Source: Apostichopus japonicus (Eukaryota > Echinodermata > Holothuroidea > Aspidochirotida > Stichopodidae). From it: a DNA stretch of 64,000 bases. Position 1 is the stretch's first letter. Each line of letters starts with the position of its first letter. Below are positions 13,095 through 25,056 of the stretch, piece after piece. Under the pieces are notes generated by a model that saw only the letters and a list, made by a program, of their open reading frames with translations, did no database searches and was not told where the DNA came from. Location of the stretch: contig NC_092579.1 in assembly GCF_037975245.1 (NCBI RefSeq), forward strand, positions 16,826,178 through 16,890,177, read 5' to 3'. A program made the translations under genes and the position numbers.

Positions 13095-14445
13095 CAGGGG
13101 CGTATCCAGGATTTTCCAATAGGGGGGCGCCAGGCATGAATGATCGCCGTCCTGGGGGATGGGTCTAAGGGGAGGGGTGTACAATTTTTGCTTTCAAAGA
13201 AGGGCTGAAATGCAAAATGGTGTCATATGCACGGGCGGCGATCCGTACTTCCGAGTGGGGGGGGGGGGATATGACCTTGTTGACTATCTAAGCGTAGCGC
13301 CACCATGAGTTGGCGCGAAGCGTACAAGAAAATTTTGGGATTAACAAACCCTCTAGATGGCCGGAAACGGCACTTCCCGAGGTTTCCAAGCGGCATATAC
13401 CCAACTTTAAAATAGGGATGTCATGTCCGAAATATCTCATAATCAGGATCCAAAATACTTTTTTTTTTTTAATTTCGGGTGTTATTTTGGGAAAATTGCC
13501 CCTGTCAATCTTGTTTCAGGCGCAACGTTAGAATGTTCGAGAGCCCTGTTATATTATTCGATGAAGAAAATGGCCTCATGCAGGCTATTATAGGCCTATA
13601 CACATGCAATACACAATTACACATAGTTACATTCCTAGGTACCGATTGCTACGGCATCCAGGTGAAACGTGTATTAAGCATTACCCTGTTTACATGAGAT
13701 TCTCAGCTGTTCGAGGGAACATGTACGTGTGTAGACCTACTATAGGGCCTATATGAATACTATGAGGGTGCATATATGTACTATATCAATACCGTGGGCG
13801 CAATAATACATTTTGTTGTTATAGGGCCAATGAAGCCTACAGTCAACTATTTTTGCTTTATAAAGACGCTTTATTTGAAAAGATCGCACTGCGTTTATGG
13901 TAGGCGAGAAATGAAGCTAAAAAAGAGCCGTACATTAACGAAGATGCATAAATGTAGGCATGGAAATATTCTTATCCCTGGCATTTGGTGGGGGGGGGGG
14001 GGGATATGGTGCATTACATCCCCTCCACCCATTTTCATGGGGGGATATATCCCCCCTCCACCCAGGATCGCCGCCCATGGCCATATGTGATCCATTTTTC
14101 GACCTTAATAATAAGCAACATTTCCAGTAAATATGGACACAAAATGCACAATTTAGTATGGCTGGCATGTCATTTAGTGTTTATAGTGATAATACAAACA
14201 CAATTACCATCTATGTTTCTAAAACTATTATGCCGCCGAACTTCGCCAGAACCTTTTTTTTGGCAAACAAAAAATAAAGCATACGGGAGGGGAGGGGGGG
14301 GGTTAAGCGATCACCGACATCTCACATAAAGGTCGTCATCAATTTTTTTTTTTTTTTTTTTTTTTGCTAAACTTTCTTCTTTTTTTTTGGTGACGGCCAA
14401 TAGGGGGGGCGCGCGCCTGTTGCGCCCCCCCTGGATACGCCCCTG
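13095..14445 (+). mobile_element. Non-autonomous DNA transposon, 16-bp TIR, 5-bp TSD (copy 1)
   Basis: The left end is CAGGGGCGTATCCAGG and the right end is its inverse, CCTGGATACGCCCCTG. The 1351-bp element is flanked by a 5-bp direct duplication, TTCTG, at 13090-13094 and 14446-14450. Just inside the TIRs the ends are G-rich (left) and C-rich (right). There is no transposase-length ORF. It shares an internal hairpin module (about 13283-13400) with the element at 20506-22711. A superfamily cannot be assigned from TIR and TSD alone; the 5-bp TSD argues against hAT (8), piggyBac (TTAA) and Tc1 (TA). Confidence 0.85.
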
Positions 14446-14496
14446 TTCTGTAAAATGTTCAGTAGTGATGATATGTAGGTAACAGATCATACGCAA

Positions 14497-17400
14497 TGAT
14501 CAGGAAATTTTTACTAATCATGACATATGCTACTGCGTTTTGGGTACCTCTTGACTAACACATTAAATCATAAAGGTAATTTGGCCTCTAAGTCTACATT
14601 TTTCTAGGACTAACTATATAGGGCGCTTCTTATACTGCACCATACAGTCACTAGGTTTAAGAACCGTTTAAATCAGTCCATGATCTTGGGAAATATAGTC
14701 ACCTGATTTCAGGATATGGAGCGGTGCAATTAGGGGGAGAGCATTTCTGAAATGTGGAAACACTGGTTAATTTATTGATCGCACCTGCAAAAAGCCTTGA
14801 TCATGTGTTGCGCATGCGTTACTCCCTTGTAAAACAATGGCAGCAGGTCATTGATGAAATACGACCGTTATGTAACACATTAGCCTAAAAATTCTAAGGC
14901 ACCGTCGAGGGTTACACCATGGTCAAGTATAGTGCAGTGCGGCCAGTGTTGTCTTTGTCATGTGCACGCTTCATGCCATTGATGGTTTGTAGTAGAATGT
15001 ATACACGCAACCCACTATAATAAAATGTGCATACATTCTGTACACTATAATGATGCTGTATACTGTACAGCTTGAGCGCTTGCGATAGAAGGAAATACTA
15101 CAAGGGTGATCCGACGATGTTTTAATAAATCACGGTAGAAAGATACAGCCTATTCTTTATCAATATTTTGTTTTATCTTGAATAACCGAAACTAAACATT
15201 GGATGTAATTTTCAATTGGGAAATGGACCTACATTCTTCATGACAGGTAAATGCAAACTTATATATGCTACTGGAGGTAGCTTTATTAAATAAAAACAAT
15301 AGCTGCATTTAAGTAAAAGTGAAACCGGTGATTTTGTAATTATAAATGATTGTTTGGGAATAGGATATTAAAGAGTTTCTTGTTTTTCAGTCACGAACGT
15401 TCTTTAACAAGTTTCTTAGACTGATCCGACGGTAGGCTATACATTATAGCTATGATAAGGGCTCGATATCTAGAATTTAGTAAATGAACATTTTATACAG
15501 GGTTTGGAAATTCAGTTCCAAGGAAAATGTGCTATGGTGAAAACCTTTCTACTTAATAATATTGTATACCTTGTCTCAAGAATGGACACATGTATAGGGA
15601 ACCCATGCTGAGTTGAACAAAGAAAGCCCTTGATAATAGTTTAAGACCAAAATCATTTGACGTCAACTGGTTCAAAAAATAATAATAATAACTAAGGAAA
15701 TGTAACATTGAAGAGTATCCTACTGCCGTGAGAAGGTGTCATTCTGAGTATAAATGTAATAATTTTTACGGTGAGCTCAAACTACACCAAGGGTCAACAG
15801 TGTCTGCAGAACTCACCTAAACAACTTAGTTTTCAAAATATCTTACAAGGATGATATGACGCATGCTCTGTAACAATGACGTCAACCATTAAACCTCAAT
15901 ACAGCTTTGCATTCTGGTTTAAAGATACTACAAAGGCAATAAAATGATAAACAAGATAATCTAGGCCCTAAGCGCCTTTTGTTCACAACAAATGTTATTA
16001 ACAAACTTTGTCTGCTAAGAAGGAGTATTAAGGCAAAGAATTAGTATCTTATGTTATATATAATTATTCTACATAATCGACCGAACTGCCAACTTGCGAA
16101 CTTTACAAAAATCTATAGAATTGGAATAACGTGGGGAGAATGAAGTCTCATTTCTGTAATGATGATGATAATGACTTATCGGTAATACCTATTGTTTCAT
16201 GAAATATTTTGAATGTGACAGAAAGCATCCCTGTCAGGAAATTCCTTCTACAATAGAATATCAAATATTCTACTCAGAAGTGAAAATGAAACATTGTGAA
16301 ACTTATTTAACCGAAACATTTATCGATAAGTACATAGATTAAGTATAAACACCGTCATATGTAGACCGTTACTGGTTAAGGCTAGTTTGCTTTTACTGAT
16401 TGATTTTGTTGACCTACAACAGCCAAACGTTTTCGACAAATTCTTGAGCCAACATATAATTTCGTTTACCTCTGTATACATAATATACAGTCATTTCTAC
16501 TGGAAGCTCATTGGTCAACCAAACAGCGGTCATTACTGATTTGCAATGGGATACATTGGTATATTCGCTATTGCAAGTACCAGATACGAAATACTAGTCA
16601 TTTTTCTGTCGTCGATTTTACAAATTGGTTCAAACATTGAACTCACGCCTCGAGGAAATCATGGTATTGTATACTGCGTTGGACAAGGTATACAACTGGA
16701 TCACTCAAAGAGTCAATTCAGCTGTGACGTATTTCGCGACTCTTGCGCTGGAGTACAAGAAAAATTATATCTGGAAATTATAAAGATTTCAAGGAAAAAT
16801 TCATCAATTGAAAATGAGCACTTTAAAAATTACCCTGAAACTTGTTCGTACATCTTAGATATTGTACAAAATACAACCTCATTGGCAGAAAATGATAAAA
16901 CTATCATTGCTAATTCTACAGGGATTATAGGATTTAACATTTCTAGTAACAACCTTATCAATATTCCATGTTTCGGCCATGGTTGGTCGGAAGGTTTGAA
17001 ATGGTTGGACTTTTCTTACAACAGAATTAGTCAGTTGGATTCACCGTTGTATTTTGGTAAACCTCCTAATTCATTAAACTACCTCATTTTAAAAGGAAAT
17101 CAAATAAATCAAACACACCCATTTGCTTTTCGTAATCTCACCTCTCTTAAAAAACTTGATGTTAGTGCTAATGCAGATATAGTTGATTGGGCATTTGTTG
17201 AAAACTCAATGAGTTTAAAACTTGTGAATATCAAAGATTCTTGTTCCGGAAGCAGTTTGGTTTGCACTGTAATAAGAATATGACGTTTGTAGTGAACGCA
17301 AACTACAGCGGCTGTTGCACTAGTGATTTTGAATGCAGAAACGTCAATTCCCGTTGCTCTTTTGAATATAATTGGCCTCAATTTGATCTCCCTACTTGTG

Positions 17401-20400
17401 CACCAGGTAAGTGGGTTTTATATTCTCACCAAGAACGCAAGAGAAAAGTGTCAAGAAATAAAGTTAAATAATTAATAAAAAGGCTGTATAGTAAGTTTTG
17501 CATAAGTTACATTACAATTCATATATTGCATATTCTCTAATGCCGTGCAATCAAAAAAAAAAAAAACATTAGAATTAATTTTTACTTCCTTTCAGTTTCA
17601 AGCTAGCTAGTGAAGAAACCGTTAATAGTATTTTATGTGAAGGGTATTTTTGCTAGTAAGTTTATCTCAAATTGAGCTCAAATTGTAGATTTCATGGCTA
17701 TACTTTACGTGGAGAGTAATTTATTCGCCATTTTGGCTTCTCACAATCTGAACACTGATTTGCACTGACAGGCTGCTTAGAATGTTAAAATAACTGACTT
17801 CTGGACTCATGAATATGCAACCTGATGATCTCAATATACAACAAAGGCTAGTTCCGGCTTATAGTTTTATCATACATATGCAATTAAGTTTAACATAGTT
17901 AACCTAATTCACCGTATTTCCTAAGTTTCCTTTTTTTTATTTGGAAATAAGCTTAAGTGCACAAGCAAGGTGTTAAAAGTTACCAGGTTTGTTTCCTCTG
18001 CATATTTTCTGAAAATCCTATAATGTTTGAAATTTGGAAACATGACGATCGCTATTTATCAATATAAACTATGTTATAGACTGAGCGCAAAATACCATAT
18101 AATAAACTAAAGTATTTTAACTAATGCCATTGGTTAATTGGCCATGTCGACATGAAAAAATGCATTACCTGAAAGCAAACCGATATCGTGAATATCCTTA
18201 AATCCTTAAATTAATAAATCCTTAAATATATTCTTCATTGTGTCATCAATTTCACCTAGCCATCGGTTTATCATGTCAAAAATCATGTAAAAGTTAAAGC
18301 AGCATTTTGCGTTTTGTCGCCGTTTTCCACTTTTTTGACAAGTCCAAACAGGTGTTTACATATATCAATCACAAAACAGAAAACTAAGATATTAGCCAAG
18401 TTTTTTTTCCATGCCAATAGCGTTAATTGGAGAGTATACTTAAGGACATTTGCATATAATGAGAAAAGTGTCCTCCGACAAATTACACATTTAATATTAA
18501 TCGCATACAGTTCCCCCCCAGTTTATAAATCTTAGTTATTATTTTTCCGCCAACCCACTAGTTTGAATTCAACCAATCAGAGATGCAGGTTAAGTAATAA
18601 GCCGTTGCTAAATATAGATTCAAATCGTCGAGTTGGTAACGTGGTACAACCAACGAGCTTGACTCTAACAGCTCCCTTGTACAGCTTCCATGACAGTCTA
18701 CACAAATGAAGCATGGTTTTGTATAACGTATTGGCCAATGACGTTCGTAGATTTTATATATTCATATCATGGGCGAGGTTTATTAAGATCCCAACGGAAA
18801 ATATCTTCGAGAAAAACAAAGTTGAAAGTTGTAAATTTTTCGACTTTTATGCCACCATTTGAAGTAAGATTTGAATATATAGATCAGCTAGTTATAGGCC
18901 TATATGTCGTTATGGCATCGTGGATTCAGTGAGATTGAGAAAAACCATGGAAAAGGACACAAAATGCTGCTTTAACAAGGAAGAGAAGACTGGGTGGGGT
19001 AGGAGTGTGACATATTACGTACCACCTTACCATCAGCGACGCCGAAATTTTTAACAAGGTGTCATCTTTATCAAATCCTCTATTAAAATGGCATAATTTT
19101 TTGGCAATTTTATTTTACTGTTTTCTATTACGCAGTACCTCCAATGATGTCGCTTAAGATCAACGAAAATACACTTAAACAATCTTACTACTGGGTTCCC
19201 CAGTTTGAACCAATTCTTATAACGTGCTTTGCTTGGGACGCAATGCCGAAGGTGAACCTTTCCTGGGTTACAAATGGTCGAGACAGAATCTATACACAAA
19301 CAAATGTAACAGAAGGTGATACATCAACGTATAATTCAACATCTCTGCTGCATTATATACCAACAGAAGAGAATTCATCCATTTCCTGTTATGGTAATAG
19401 TGTGATATCATCAGAGTATCACGTGGAAGTGTCACTCTATACATATGGTAAGTTAACAGAAATCATAGCATCACATATGAAGTATCAGTACACACGGTTA
19501 CAGTGTGCACATATTTTTTAAGACCAAGCATAACGTTCAATGGACCTGTGAAAAGATCAGATTAATTGTTATAGACTGGAGGAATAAGTAAACATTTTCA
19601 CAAAATACTTTTCCGAAGACAGGAATATCTCGCCATCATAAATTATGGCAAGTAAACTCCACACGCCAAAATAAGTAGCACATGATGGTACTGAATTTAT
19701 GAAACGTTTTCACGAACATGACGAATGAATGCTTTTGAATTTCGCGGTTGAAATTCGTGGTTGAAATAAGTAAAAACAAAAAAATGTAAAACTAAAGCTC
19801 CTGATATTAAAAAGTTATGTTACTCGCAGAAAATTCCCTCAGATTTTCTCATAATTTACAAGTTTCTTTAATAATTGATAATTAGTTACCTAATGTGTTT
19901 TAATCCTGAAGTTTTCTATTCCTGTTGTTTCAACATGCCCATGATTAGACTCATATCAAGTTTTCCTGAAATTAATCTTCGGATGGAAATATTAGGCGCA
20001 AAGATAGACAACCAAGAACTGTTCAATGGAATCACGTTAGTATAAGTACATATTATAGAGCACATAGTAGTAGGATGATGAAACTGCTTTACACGCATGT
20101 TAGTGTTAATATTGAGTGAACACCTTAATTCTCTTGATTATAATTAGTATACTCTCATTAATTATCGTTTTCCTACTAAACCTGGAAAGTATTATCTATT
20201 CCAGTCCAATTGCTGTGTGACAATTTCATCAGGTGAACAATATTTAAATTAAATTTAAGCTATTATCTTATATATTTCAACTTTAAGCGAGTTCAAATTA
20301 CAGTAAAACATCCAACGATATGTCTGATAAAGGTAATGGGTGCGTAAGTAGTTACCTATGTTACACTTTTGTTAATGAAAAGTCTTTCCAGAACTTTACA

Positions 20401-20477
20401 TTACTTTGAATGGTGAAAGAATCGAGAAGGAATATGTGAATTCTGGAGAGTACTTAAATGTCAGTTGCCATGCTGAT
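14497..20477 (+). repeat. Tandem segmental duplication, unit 1
   Basis: This segment is collinear with 20474-29659. It includes the 5' flank, LRR exon, long intron, first Ig exon, intron and the first 86 bp of the second Ig exon. At 20474-20477 (TGAT) the receptor sequence switches abruptly into sequence matching 14497-14530 (28 of 31 bases). This is what a direct tandem duplication with a 4-bp junction microhomology would give. Unit 2 is longer mainly because of later insertions (20506-22711, 24183-24460, 27075-27663 and the inverted arm at 23635-23754). Confidence 0.88.
16546..20477 (+). pseudogene. Truncated LRR-Ig receptor copy 1 (frameshifted, 3'-deleted)
   Basis: Paralogue of the receptor at 25057-38831. 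Exon 1 (16546-17406) matches the intact copy but has one T fewer near 17256-17258, in AGCAGTTTGG. The frame ends at a TGA at 17281-17283 after 245 residues, before the Cys-rich end of the LRR cap. The remaining exon-1 sequence stays open in another frame to the conserved GTAAGT donor. Exon 2 (19136-19447, Ig-like domain with TCFAWDAMPKVNLSW and SSISCYG) is intact. Exon 3 starts at 20392 but runs into the duplication junction at 20477 after LNVSCHAD. The stalk, membrane and kinase-like exons are absent. If transcribed it could make only a soluble LRR fragment. It is a partial duplicate, probably a pseudogene; an expressed secreted form cannot be excluded. Confidence 0.85.
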
Positions 20478-21198
20478 CATGAAATTTGTACTTATCATGA
20501 CATAGCAGGCGCGTATCCAGGATTTTCAAACCCGGGGGGCGCGAATTACTATCTAAGCGGAGCGCCACCATCGGTTGGCGCGCAGCGTACAAGAAAATTT
20601 CTTGTTTTGAAACCCCCCCAGATCACCGGAAACGGCACTTCTCGGGCTTGAAATGACCAACCAGATGTACACTTTTTGCCTGAGAACCAGGTATTTCCTA
20701 ATAGTTTTTTTTTTCCATCCATAACCTTTTTGAAGTTTGTCAACCCGGCACACATCATGTTCGACCTGATGGCATCTCCTGTGGGTCTTTGCTTTTGTAG
20801 GTGATTCTACGTCGCGGCTCACAATACCCGTCAGCCCCACTTTTCAAGGTTTTAAGCCCCATATTTGTTCAGAATTTGAAAATTCACATTTCTCGTGAAT
20901 AAACTGACTTGAAAACATACCCATAATGTTGTACAAAATTTCATCTAAAATGGACAACCAATATAGAAAAACTTCCTTCAACCCCTAACAGACCGGTCAA
21001 AATTGCACGAGTAGAGGGAAGTGTGATGCAGAATGTTGGTCAGAAATTTTCGAAAATTCCGACACAGTTAATTTATTGGTGTACAAACATTAAAACCTCT
21101 TATAACGGCTATTATAAAACTTGGTTGAAGGAAATGAAAAAAAAGCAGATATTTCCTTCAACCGAACACTACACACATAGGCGTAGGAGGCGCGGCGG

Positions 21199-21579
21199 CA
21201 GTGGCGGAGCTAGGGGTATTGGTCAGGAGTGGCGAGAATGGTCTGTAGGAGCGCTTTCGACACTATCTAAGCGGAGCGCCACCACTGGTTGGCGCGTAGC
21301 GTACAGAAAATTTTTGAATAAAGATACTCCCTAGATCGCCGGGAATGACCCTTTCCGGGCCTGGCTAATTTGGAGAAAAAGGAAGAATAAGGTGTCATCG
21401 CCAAATTACACCAACAAAATGTGAGAAATGTCAATAAGTAGATGAGAGCGCAATAAAAAAGTTAATAATCTAGAATAAGTAAAAAGTGGTAAAGAGCTGA
21501 AAAAGGCCCCAGCAGTCCATTTGAGTCCGTCAGGGGGACATCCACCCCCCCCCCCGACCGTATGGACGCTCCGCCACTG
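21199..21579 (+). mobile_element. hAT-type MITE nested in a transposon
   Basis: A 381-bp element with inverted ends CAGTGGCGGAGC and GCTCCGCCACTG, flanked by the 8-bp duplication CGCGGCGG (21191-21198 and 21580-21587). An 8-bp TSD and CAG-starting TIRs are typical of hAT elements. It carries one copy of the hairpin module also found in the surrounding, different transposon family. It has no coding capacity. Confidence 0.85.
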
Positions 21580-21979
21580 CGCGGCGGGGGTGCAGCCCCT
21601 AATTCGCCATTACTAATGTAAAAGAGAGTTTTGACATAATTGGACCTCCATGCTTTTTATACATCTACATGAGACATGTCGTTGTTTACATTAGCATCCC
21701 GCAAAATACTGCGCAATTTGAACGGACCGTACGGTACATGATGGCATGCGATGTAATAATCGATGCTTGCTTATATGATATTGACATGAACACGTTGAAC
21801 GCGCGCTTAGCGCGCGAAAATTTTTGGTTATTTTTTCAGGCAAGTCGGACAGTTTTGAGGCTTTTCATCCTGGAACGCCATTTTCATGCTCACTGATATG
21901 ATGTGATATCTGCTGTTTGCGTTACAAATTCGAACAGGCGCGTAGCGAGGAATTTGCCAAGGGAGGGGCGAAGCCTGTA

Positions 21980-22165
21980 GGCAAATTATCTAAGCGTAGC
22001 GCCACCATAGGTTGGCGCGAAGCGTACAAGAAAATTTTGGCCGAAAATGCCTCCCAGATCTCTGGAAATGGCACTACCCAGGACCATTTGTTAGCGCGAA
22101 GCGTACAAGCAAATTTTGGCCGAAAATGTCTCCCAGATCGCTGGAAATGACACTTCCCAGGCCTT
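21980..22165 (+). repeat. Hairpin module with 75-bp tandem partial duplication
   Basis: Part of the transposon at 20506-22711. The module reads TATCTAAGCGTAGCGCCACC, then a TTGGCGCGAAGCGTACAAG segment, then a tail of the form CCCAGATCTCTGGAAATGGC. The second half (from TTGGCGCGAAG) is repeated about 75 bp later at 22092. GCGCCA and TGGCGC, separated by about 7-10 bp, form an inverted repeat. Related modules occur near 13283, 20547 and 21264. Confidence 0.7.
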
Positions 22166-23501
22166 GTAAGTTGCCTCTATTTCTTTTTTGAAATTACTTA
22201 GCGATATCATTTAAAAAAAATGCTGAATGGGGGGGGGGGCGGGCGGTCGCCCCCATCCCAAAATGCGTCATGTTCCCCGACGACACGGTCGAGTTCGAGA
22301 CCAGCCACAGTTGGTTTCATAGCACAATTCTACACACGCGTTATGATAGACCATATATAGTACATATATAGATCATTAGTGAGAGAGGAAAATGGAAACG
22401 TCAAAAAATGGAGTTGTCGGTGTAAGGGGTAGGGTGAGTCACACTTTTACGAAATCATTGATCCGTCACTGGCTACCCTTCAGCGCTGTAATGATGTCAC
22501 TGTTCCTCTTTCTCTCCCCGGTGTCTTCGCGTTTTTCTTTTACTCCCTCCTTTTCTCCTTTTTCTCTCTTTCTTCTTTTTCTTTTCCCTTCCTTCCTCTC
22601 CTCCTCCTCTTTTTTCCCCTCTTTTTTCCTTTTTTTTTCTCTTTTTTTTCTCTCCTCTTTTTCTTACCCGGGGGGCGCGCGCCCCCAACGCCCCCCCTGG
22701 ATACGCACCTGCATAGGCTAGCCTTTAGCTATATAGGGTGCTTCTTATACTGCACCATAGGGGAGAGCATTTCTGAAATGTGGAAACATCGGTTAATTTA
22801 TTGATCGCACCTGCAAAAAGCCTTGATCATGTGTTGCGCATGCGTTACTCGCTTGGAAAACAATGGCAGCAGGTCATTGATGAAATACGACGGTTATACA
22901 CCAATATATTAGCCTAAACAATCTAAGACATCTTCGCTGTGACGCCATGGTCAAGTATAGTGCAGTGCTGCCAGTATTGCCTTTGTTATAGCCACGTTCC
23001 AGGCTATTGATGCTTTGTAGTGGAATGCACACACAACTACTATAATAAAATGTGCATAGTGTCTGTACACATAACGGTGCTACCGTACTTGTATGCTTGT
23101 GATAGAAGGAAATACTAGAAGGGTGATCTGAAATGTTAAATAAATCACGATAGAAAGATACAGCCCATTCCTCATCCATATGTTTTGTTTTATGTTGAAT
23201 AACCGAAACTAAACATTGGATGTAATTTTCAATTGGGAAATGAACCTACATTCTTCATGACAGGTAAATGCAAACTTATATATGCTACTGGAGATAGCTT
23301 TATTAATAAAAACAATAGCTGCATTTAAGTAAAAGTGAAACCGGTGATTTTGTAATTATAAATGATTGTTTGGGAATAGGATATTAAAGAGTTTCTTGTT
23401 TATCAGTCACGAACGTTCTTTAACAAGTTGCTTAGACTGATCCGACGGTAGGCTATACATTATAGCTATGATAAGGGCTCGATATCTAGAATTTAGTAAA
23501 T

Positions 23502-23754
23502 GAACATTATATCCAGGGTTTGGAAACTCAGTTCCAAGGAAAATGCGCTATGGTGAAAACCTTTCTACTTAATATTATTGTATACCTTGTCTTAAGAATG
23601 AGACACATGTATAGGTAACCCATGCTGAGTTGTATACAACTCAGCATGGGTTACCTATACATGTGTCTCATTCTTGAGACAAGGTAGGTAGAACGGTTTT
23701 CACCATAGCGCATTTTCCTTGGAACTGAATTTCCAAACCCTGGATATAATGTTC
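23502..23754. repeat. Large near-perfect palindrome (about 120-133 bp arms)
   Basis: The left arm starts GAACATTATATCCAGGGTTT and the right arm ends with its inverse at 23754. The centre, GTTGTATACAAC, lies at 23629-23640. The right arm lacks about 13 bp (the TAATATTATTGTATACC part of the left arm) and has a few substitutions. Unit 1 (15484-15615) has only the left arm in single copy, so the inverted arm was added after the duplication. No TIR-plus-TSD structure is seen. Confidence 0.9.
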
Positions 23755-24182
23755 ACAAAGAAAGCCCTTGATACTAGTTTAAGGCTAAAATCATTTGACG
23801 TCAACTGGGTCAAATGTTAAACGTTGTGACCACCATAGCTAAGGAAAAGTAACATTGACAAGTATCCTACTGCCACGAGAAGGTGTCATTCTGAGTATAA
23901 ATGTTGTCATTTTTGTGAGCTCAAACTACACCAAGGGTCAACAGTGTCTGCAGAACTCACCTAAACAACTTAGTTTTCAAAATATCTTACAAGGATGATA
24001 TGACGCATGCTCTGTAACAATGACGTCATCCATTAAACCTCAATACAGCTTTGCTTCCTGGTTTAAAGATACTACAAAGGCAATAAAATGATAAACAAGA
24101 TGATCTAGGCCCTAAGCGCCTTTTGTTCACAACAAATGTTATTAACAAACTTTGTCTGCTAAGAAGGAGCATAAGGCAAAGA

Positions 24183-24460
24183 AAAATGAGACGGGAGGAA
24201 AGGAAATGACACCTTTATTGAACCCGCCTATATGTCTTAACTTTTTCGCACAAACAAATTGATAAACTGCTCAGAAATATTGCCAATCAAGAAACAACTT
24301 TCCCATAGTACATAAGCTTAGCAGAGCTTCTGCAGCGCGTTGCTGCTCATGTTTTGAGTGTGACAGACAGTATCTGTGCCAATTAATTCCTTCTATTCAA
24401 TGGCATATTATTTAGGCTACTACTTAAAAATGAAAATGAAACGTTGTGAAACTTTAAACA
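24183..24460. other. Segment in the 5' flank of the intact receptor, absent from unit 1
   Basis: Unit 1 passes directly from AAGGCAAAGAA to TTAGTATCTTATG (about 16035-16045), while unit 2 has about 280 extra bp here. The latter part (24350-24455, with GAGTGTGACAGACAG, AATTCCTTCTA and AATGAAACGTTGTGAAACTT) is a diverged copy of 24630-24725 in the same flank. This points to an old local duplication, most likely lost by deletion in unit 1. Confidence 0.65.
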
Positions 24461-25056
24461 ATTAGTATCTTATGTTATATATAATTATTCTACATAATCG
24501 ACCGAACTGCCAACTTGCGAACTTTACAAAAATCTATAGAATTGGAATAACGTGGGGAGAATGAAGTCTCATTTCTGTAATAATGATGATAATGACTTAT
24601 CGGTAATACCTATTGTTTCATGAAATATTTTGAATGTGACAGAAAGCATCCCTGTCAGGAAATTCCTTCTACAATAGAATATCAAATATTCTACTCAGAA
24701 GTGAAAATGAAACATTGTGAAACTTATTAAACCGAAACATTTATCGATAAGTACCTAGATTAAGTATAAACACCGTCATATGTAGACCGTTACTGGTTAA
24801 GGCTAGTTTGCTTTGAGGTATTGGAATGTCAACATCACAATTTAAAAATAACTTTCCTCATACAAATATCATTGTCTATTTTGAAACTTAGTTATCAGAG
24901 ATCATACTGATTGATTTTGTTGACCTGCAACAGCCAAACGTTTTCGACAAATTCTTGAGCCAACATATAATTTTGTTTACCTCTATATATATCATATACA
25001 GTCATTTCTATTGGAAGCTCATTGGTCCACCAAACAGCGGTCATTACTGATTTGCA

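Larger units (their letters stand above)
20506..22711 (+). mobile_element. Non-autonomous DNA transposon, 5-bp TSD (copy 2), with nested element
   Basis: The ends CAGGCGCGTATCCAGG and CCTGGATACGCACCTG match the TIRs of the element at 13095-14445. It has its own 5-bp duplication, CATAG, at 20501-20505 and 22712-22716. At 2206 bp it is longer, partly because of the nested hAT MITE at 21199-21579 and a pyrimidine-rich block (about 22500-22665). It lies about 30 bp inside the start of duplication unit 2, in the same orientation as copy 1. No transposase ORF is visible. Confidence 0.87.

Noticed and set aside
22392-22721. Ser/Phe/Leu-rich frame and its Lys/Arg-rich mirror
   Set aside because: Pyrimidine-rich low-complexity sequence inside a transposon.
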